Origin: Cyathus striatus
Taxonomy: Eukaryota > Basidiomycota > Agaricomycetes > Agaricales > Nidulariaceae
Length of the DNA stretch: 64,000 nt
Direction of reading: 5' to 3'
Assembly: GCA_025738555.1 (NCBI GenBank)
Contig: JAOVFP010000005.1
Coordinates: 2,418,001-2,482,000 of the forward strand
Position 1 is the first letter of the stretch. Each line of letters starts with the position of its first letter. The notes beneath the pieces are model-generated. The model ran no database searches. It saw only the letters and a list, made by a program, of their open reading frames with translations, and had not been told where the DNA came from. This document shows, piece by piece, positions 56,973 to 64,000 of the stretch. The position numbers and the translations under genes are program-made.

Positions 56973-59900
56973 CTCTGTAAAAATGAAAGCACATGGATTT
57001 CACATGCACAGGTCATGTAATGGTCAGTAATGAGCAGTACATGCTAAAATGTCACAATTCAGACCTGGACATGACTTGAAAAAACCTTTCCTACTCATAT
57101 CTGGGACATAGTTAGGACATGTAATTCTGCTCTCTGAGCCAATGAGATTGTACATCTGTTAATGGTGTACTGAGAAATACATGACCTGAACATGATCTAG
57201 AGATGCCTTGTCATATCAATTACATACTCTGCTAATGCTGTTTACATGAGATGGGAATGTTGTCTTCATAATCTGGACATGTCTATATTAGCACCATAAA
57301 ATGACATTCACATACTCTACCCATATAAGCTGCATGATATCATGATGTCCAAAATAGCCTATGGACATATTCATTTCAGAACCATAAGATGTTGTCAACG
57401 TACTCTCACCATGTCCACTACATAATCATAATATATTATATAGACTACAACAAATTAGTAATGCCTACAACAAAATGACATAATGACACTCCCAAGCCCC
57501 CAACTTAATACATGACTTATACTATCATGTGCCCAACACCTAACCTCTAATCCCAGACAGCCCCAGACTCCCCCACTTGCCACACATCACAAAAAGCACA
57601 GTGTGGCCCCACCCAACCATGCAATATATCCATCTTGAGAACATTCTACAACTACACCAGGTAGCAAATGTTAGTCACACAATCAAGCACAATGGCACAA
57701 GGTACTCACCACAAACCCCCAAGCAACTCCCAGCCCACACAACACTGACACCCTCCAAGCAAGTAAGACACACATCCTGAGACCACACAACCACACTAGG
57801 CAAAAAAACATTAGTCACACACAACCGAGCACAACAACACAATGAACCCACCATATACCCAAGTGATCCCAAGCCCACAAGCACAAGCAGATTTCACTGA
57901 TGTTAGTGGGACACTGGGAGGTAAGAGGAAGTAAGAGTAAGGAAGAAAGGGACATGCATGAAAAAATCTTTGAGCAAACCCGGAGCAGAGATCCATTGTA
58001 TCATGTGAGTAATACAGTATGTAATCAGGAACTCAGTCACATTGGGCACTCAGTCAGCAGTGAATAATATATGTCAGATGTGATCCCCTCTAAATCGAAG
58101 TATACCATCATCCTGAGGACAACTATAGCTCACTAAATTTCAAATTTCATGGCGTTATGAGGATTATGTGTTGTGTTATAACGAAATGATTGTCAGATCT
58201 GCACGGAGATGCAGAATTTGGTTATATTTATACCACATCCTCCAGATCATCCACCTTACAGTCGGCTACCAAGAAAGCACACGAACTCATCACTTCTGCT
58301 CTATGTTTCTTTGACTTCTGGTACTACATTTCTGATACTAATTTTCATGTATTCTATAAATTTGTTCTTGAATTTCACTTGTATTTTTTGTCTGTTATTC
58401 ACCATACCTTGGCCAGAACTCTCCCTCATAATCGCAGCTGTGGATTAAGCACACCGCATAATGGCCTCAAAATTTTTTACAACATTATATATAACCTACT
58501 ATTATATATTTTGATCAGTACATAATTTTAGGTCTATTGCATGAATCTATATGGACATATTAGTTGAACTCAGGTGTTTTGAGAAAGATAAGAATGTCAA
58601 ATGGAGGATTTTTTTGAGAAATAGTAGTATTCTTAAAATTATTGATTCTAATACAATGCAATACATATAAATATATATGTAAGATACAGTAAAGTCCACT
58701 CTGACACCTGTAAGTGAGCATAGAAGCCTGCTGTTGGGATATATTGGTTGACATATGCCCCTATCTTATCTACAGTACATAGATCTTGTACAAAATTTCA
58801 ACGTAAATAGCACAGCTTCAATACAAATTATATCTATCAGTTAATTATGACAAAAATGAGCTTTAAGAATAAAATTCAAGAGTCTTTAGCAATGGTAATC
58901 TCTTGGTGATCTCAGAAGTATATCCCCACCACTGTTATTTGGCGAGCTCAGCTCCAAGTTCACTTATTTTCTACTTCAACTTCAAACTTGAACTTATACA
59001 TGAACAATATCTAATAATGCATTGTTTATCTAACAGACTTACTTTGAGGTGGTAGAAGTTGGGTGAAAGTGTGGAATGCTGCAATCTGCGATGTCAAAAT
59101 AGTGAAATTCCCATGGTGACCGACTTCCTTGTTCAGCTGCCAAAATGAGTGCATGACAAAAACATATTTGCAGCATCTCTTACTGATCTCATAAAATTAT
59201 AAATGTAGTGTCATTTTTAACCTTGGAAGGTTGCCAACAAAATAAGACAAAAATTGCATCAGTAGAGTAACTATACATGTCTCCAGACCTAAATTGATCT
59301 TAGGTGGATGAGATCACCATCATTGACTGTATGTAAGCAATTGGCTGGAAACATCAACCAGCAAGTGCATGCACAGCTGAGCACACTGCTGCACACCCAC
59401 CCGGCCCCCTCTTCATTTGCTCCTCCTGTTTGTCATAGTCACATTAATATTCATGTTGATTTTAGTCATAAAATTCTCCATTTCATGTTACATTACTCAG
59501 TGCAGTATATATTATAAGTTAGAATAGGTAATTGTCAAGGGATTCAAAGATGTAATATGTGAATTAGGCCTGTTCATATTAAAATCAGGGGAATAAATGA
59601 ACATTCAGATGATGATGGTGATGATGAAATTAGTAGCATATATAGTACATAGCAAAATAAATATTAGTACTAGTTCTAGTACTTAGTATTGTAAGTCAAT
59701 AGATGTATAGATAGTACATACATACTACAGTGGTGCTGGAGAAGTAGTGTGAGTATTGTATGAGTCCTACATGAGGTACATATATGCTATAAATGCCTTA
59801 CACATGAGCTACACATACTAGTTCATTTTATGCTAGGCACTTTGATTAGTCAAATATTTACACACTGTTGATAGGAGCAGATGGTACAGGCAGAAAAGCT

Positions 59901-61304
59901 GTATGAGTATTGCATGAGTCCAACATGAGTTATATCTACAGTGTACATGCATTGCACAGGAGTTGCACAGGAGTTGTGTATAAGCTGCACATGTGTTCCC
60001 TGGATGCTAGGCCCTTTTGGTTAACCATATATGTACAAGCTGCTTCACATGTCCAGTACATACGTTGGCACTACTAATGAATGTCAGGTACATGATCTAT
60101 GGACTTTTTCATTTTTACAGAGCACCATGTGTGTGGTACTTAGTTCAAGGACCATCTTTGACCCTTCAAGTGAAAACCTGCCAAGCGACATCTCTGCCAT
60201 CACCTCCCACTCAAGGAATCTGCTTTTAGAGTCACCGGAGTCCTCTTAGGTAGCTACTGGCCCCCCCCATAGCTGATAATCAGCTGTCAATGTAGATGAA
60301 TCCTTGGAACTCATTTACAAAGGCATCCAAATTGTCCCAGGAACCACCTTGTATGCGTAAGGTGTGTGCATTTGTACTTGGCTAAGTCACATTGGGGTAA
60401 TGCGAAAGGATACCTAACCTGGTGGGAATATGCCTGCTAGTCATATTGTGCACATAGGTATTCATGATGTTCATTAAAATACGCTCAGTTCTGATATGAT
60501 TCTCAGCACCAAGCAACATCTCTTCACTTGCTCCGATGACGCTTGAATCATTTATATTACTAGGTCTTTCACAAATCTTGCCACAGTTAAACATTAGACA
60601 TTGAAACAGTGACTACTAATTAATTCATCAAATCTAGCAAGATTCCAAATCTCAGACCTGCCCCTTGTCGCCTTTATCCTAAACAACACTGCGGGAGTGA
60701 GACATGTCTACTAAGGTACACCTTGATTCTGGAAGTTCATCAGTTTGGTTAACGCTTGGTCAAGAGAAGGACATTCATAGTACTTATTACTCATGAATGT
60801 AACATTCACAGGGATAATTCTTTTGGCTCGGTCTGAAGTACCACAAGTTTATTTGTGTACATACAACTCTGATATGATGCAACGTCATCTGAGCTCAATG
60901 TCAAAAATAGGGGTGTAGAACTATAATTAGTGTATGCTTACAATATCGAAAGTAGATGCAGTACTTGCACAGTACGGAGAGTTAATTATACAGCTTCGTT
61001 CACCTGGTGCCTACAGACTGCTAAGTACAATTTTATGCTGCTTTATTGCTGCTTCATTCTTGCTTCACTCATATGTCTATCCTTCATGTACATTGGCTAA
61101 TATAAATAGCTGGCAACTGAAGCTGGGAATGGTTAACTATGACATGAGAACAACCTATGATGACAATTAACATCGCGAGCCTTCATGACTGTACAGCAGT
61201 GTACATACAGCAACTGTCAATCTTGCAGTCATATCAACATATAAGTGAGTTCAGTAGACTCTCTTTTTGTTCTTCCAGCTTGGGGGTCTCAGTCAACAAC
61301 AGAT
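56973..61304. other. CpG-poor, AT-rich stretch without a clear gene
   Basis: 57000-57450 is dominated by loosely repeated GGACATG/CATGTC words. 57655-57900 is a degenerate tandem duplication (separate entry). On the minus strand about 60594-60410, a short frame (SSVIGASEEMLLGAENHIRT, NIMNTYVHNMTSRHIPTRLG) looks like a relic of a gene I cannot identify. The rest shows no coding signal. Confidence 0.35.
57655..57900. repeat. Degenerate tandem duplication, unit about 125 bp
   Basis: Two successive copies share the order (C)TAGGCAAA/CCAGGTAGCAAA, ATGTTAGTCACACA, ACAATCAAGCACAA / ACAACCGAGCACAA, CCACAAACCCCCAAG / CCACCATATACCCAAG and CCCACA. The A/C-rich composition suggests satellite-like or old transposon sequence. 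Confidence 0.45.
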
Positions 61305-63152
61305 ATGGACTCATCATTTGAACCACACCTCGGTACCAATTATGTTCCCTCAGTTGATGAGGCAAGGAAAATTGAGAACTTTCTAGAGATGTCATCCAAA
61401 GAGGTACATGATATCAATGTAGAAATTAATTGGCTTCAACAACAGTTGGACCTTCTGCAGGCCAAACAACTCAAAATATCCGACATTGCTGAACAACACC
61501 GAGCTTTGCTATCACCTGCTTGGAGGCTCAGTCGTGATATCCTCGAGTCAATTTTTTTATCATGCCTCCCAGAAGATTGGAACCCCTGTATGAGTGCCGC
61601 AAAAGCACCTATGCTGTTAATGTGAATTAGCAGCTCTTGGAGGAATATTGCTAACTCTACACCATGGTTGTGGGCAGCTATTCATATTGTTCTTCCCAGT
61701 ATCAATACCACCTCAAGTTTTGCATATCATGCCACGAGCTATCTTTCAGAGCATGAAGCTCTATTATGCCTCAAACTCATGCAGCATGAAGCTGGCACAA
61801 AGGAGTGGCTAGTGTGAGCTGGCACATGTCCGCTATCTATATCCATTTGTCAAAACCTTCAGCGGGCTATTGAACAGTACAACAGTCTTGTGCAAAATTT
61901 TCAGGAATTACATTTATCTTTCATTCGCAACACCCTAATGCCATACCACCAACGTTGGCATGACATTGACATGTATGTTACAGCAAACACTTTAAATGGT
62001 TTACTCAAGAGTGGCAGCTTGGTGGCTGAACACATGACACTGCTAAAACATATTCATATTGATGTTAATCAGAGAATTGGACATGTGAAATGGACAGACA
62101 TTGTTGGCCTCCTTTCTTTGCAGGTTATTACTGTTATGATTAATGGTATCAGTGTCGGCTCTAAAGACTTATCTTTGACCCCAAAACATGTCTGGGGACA
62201 CCTTACCGAATTGAACCTAGAATTGCATATGCCTGACACTAAAGAAGTTAATTTATGTGACCTTTCATCTGTGGTCATTTGTCACTGCCTGGCTTTGAAG
62301 GTATTGAAGTTGAATACACTTCATGGTAGAGTCAATTTTCTGGATCAATACACTTATGTTGATATCAATACATGGCTGAGAATCATGGCAGACATTCCAC
62401 TTCATCAACTGACCATGCTTAGTCTGTTGCTACCATCAACAACTGACACCATGGACTTCATGAAACATCTATATCTCCCTTCCATTCAACAGCTTGATTT
62501 CAAGTTTGCAAGTCCACATGGAAACAGGCTGTACTTCACACTGGCTGAAGAGATAATAAAGATGGTGTTGTGTGCCAGTGGAGGTGGTGTATCAGTGGGA
62601 TTGTATGATCCATTTTGGATAAAATCATCTGCTGAATTACTGCAAGTCCTTCAGCACATACCATACATAACAAGTCTGAAGCTATCCTCAACCAATATCA
62701 AGCAAGCAAGTTATTCAACATCATTGACCCATCTTTCTGAATTTCACTGTGTCCTTAATGATGACCTGCTATCTGCTCTCTCACCTGTGGGAAAAGAGTA
62801 CTCTGAGATCATTTGCCCACAGCTAGAGGTGCTGGACTTCAATCATATTTATATGACAAAAATTTCAGAGCAGGAATTGAGGGAATTTGTGCAGGCACGT
62901 AGACGTGCACATTTTATCAATTGATGCATCATTCCTCTTCAGAAGTTGTGCATGTCCATCAATGATTATAAACAGGATGTGCAAGCAGATGATGAGGTGC
63001 CACTAGGCAAGGATTCAGCCATATATTTCAGGAAACACATAAATGAATCCCTTTCTCCTTGGGAAGGCTTGAAAGCATGGAAGGAAGAGAGGTTTATTAA
63101 GTCCAAGGCCCATTACAATCAGATCAAACAGGTGATTTCTACTAAACTATGA
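61305..63152 (+). pseudogene. F-box protein with leucine-rich tail, interrupted by three TGA codons
   Basis: One continuous frame from ATG 61305 (MDSSFEPHLGTNYVPSVDEA) to TGA 63150-63152, about 615 residues. A coiled coil (INWLQQQLDLLQAKQLKISD) precedes the F-box (LLSPAWRLSRDILESIFLSC ... SSSWRNIANSTPWLWAAIHI), followed by leucine-rich segments (HLTELNLELHMPD, LTMLSLLLPS, LSEFHCVLNDDLL). Internal stops are only TGA, at 61623-61625, 61815-61817 and 62922-62924. At the first two, arginine is the usual residue in this agaricomycete family (from memory). The family acts as substrate receptors of SCF ubiquitin ligases. An intron acceptor (TTCCAG) lies just upstream, so a 5' exon is possible. As it stands the gene is broken but otherwise uneroded. 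Confidence 0.75.
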
Positions 63153-64000
63153 CAATTGTTAGTAGTTTGTGATTGGTATATAATGAGCAGATATGAAAGT
63201 AGCTATATTAAGTTGTTAATGATGTCTGAACTTGCTCTGAGAACTGTTAAAAAATATTCTGAAGCTGAAAACATCTTATGACTACCTTAATGATACCACA
63301 GTCAGCACACTGGGGTTGGAAATTTTAACTCATATGACATATGGTGTGGAACTCTAATAATACTGTCAGGCTCCCATTCTTCTGTTCTATCTTGATTTAC
63401 TGGTGCAGTTGGAGGTGTAATCATGTGCTTGAATCTCTTCCCCTTCACTCTGAACTTTCTGAGTGAGGCACTATACTTTTTTCTTATTTTTGGCATCCAG
63501 GTTTATGTAGTAATTAGTGATATTTCTAATATTTTGCATACTGTGTACTGCAGAATACTTAGTAGTGGATGATGCTGCTAGACTGGATGGTCACAGACAC
63601 TGTATGCAATGAAATAAGTATTGTAATACTTGTAGCTTGAATTCAGGCTTCAATTTTTCTCTTGCTTTGAGTGTTGCAAACTCATTATGTGATTTAAAAG
63701 TAAGCATGTCTGTCTGATAGTATACTCAAAGTATTGCAAAGTATACTATTTATTTTAAACACAATTTTACAAGATCATCAGAGGATGAACACAAATCCTT
63801 TTGTGACAAAAGTCCAAGTCAATGGTCAGGTCTATGTTGTTGATTGAAACAGTCAGGTGACATCCCAAGGATGAATATTGAAAGATTATATTTTTTAAGA
63901 AACTTTCATCAGAGATAGCAACATTGAAGTCTTTGACATGACTTGAAGGTTCCAGTCAAAACACAACCAAGCAACACAGCAGTCTAATTTCTCTTTTAGA
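63153..64000. other. Right flank, a short unrecognised minus-strand frame
   Basis: 63496-63302 on the minus strand encodes 64 residues (MPKIRKKYSASLRKFRVKGK ... TPPTAPVNQDRTEEWEPDS) with a basic start and acidic middle. It looks coding-like but no family is recognised. The last 60 bases include AAACACAACCAAGCAACACA, also present at 55255-55276. The window ends inside this region. Confidence 0.3.

Noticed and set aside
25824..63152. TGA read as a sense codon (altered genetic code or selenocysteine).
   Set aside because: Core genes are free of internal TGA and the kinase-like gene appears to end with it; the interrupted genes also contain frameshifts and catalytic losses, so decay explains the stops.

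Overview
The window looks like nuclear DNA of an agaricomycete (mushroom-forming basidiomycete); the species cannot be named from sequence alone. Genes carry many short introns of about 45-60 bases with GT(N)NGT donors. The gene families are typical of agaricomycetes: small proteins with one double-stranded RNA-binding motif, a long HSF1-type factor, an ING/PHD protein, divergent protein kinases, an F-box protein, a NACHT-WD40 STAND receptor, Plavaka-type (KDZ) transposons and a chromodomain Ty3/Gypsy element. No prokaryotic, CRISPR or rRNA features were seen.

Layout. 0-5.4 kb: a dsRNA-binding-motif gene copy broken by one stop codon, then a 2.7 kb decayed hAT transposon whose ends and 8-bp target duplication are still readable. 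5.4-12 kb: sparse, with a divergent kinase-like gene (about 8.6-9.5 kb) and a 205-bp poly(A)-tailed insertion. 12.3-23.3 kb: the conserved core, with a heat shock transcription factor, an ING-family PHD protein and a HGD-type kinase. 23.8-42.6 kb: nested transposons. A tandem pair of small hydrophobic-N-terminus genes has been split. The promoter of copy 2 lies near 25.2-25.4 kb and its coding start near 42.04 kb. Between them sits a Plavaka element of about 16.6 kb. That element holds a transposase gene and a convergent companion gene whose stop codons abut. The companion gene is itself split by a 9-kb chromovirus, and the chromovirus carries an extra antisense gene with a Zn2Cys6-like cysteine pattern. 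43.9-49.2 kb: a NACHT-WD40 receptor with 21 nearly identical WD40 repeats. 49.2-57 kb: CpG-rich and gene-poor, with an intact second dsRNA-binding-motif gene, ending at a 106-bp hairpin. 57-64 kb: CpG-poor, with an F-box gene broken by three TGA codons.

Unifying signal. The accessory genes (hAT, Plavaka, companion, antisense gene, receptor, F-box) are interrupted almost only by TGA, often where arginine (CGA) would be expected. The receptor's WD40 part has no CpG that I could find. The chromovirus has lost catalytic aspartates through changes that read as CpG to CpA. This fits long-term cytosine methylation and deamination (RIP-like or methylation-driven decay) confined to accessory compartments. 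The HSF/ING/kinase core stays CpG-rich and intact.
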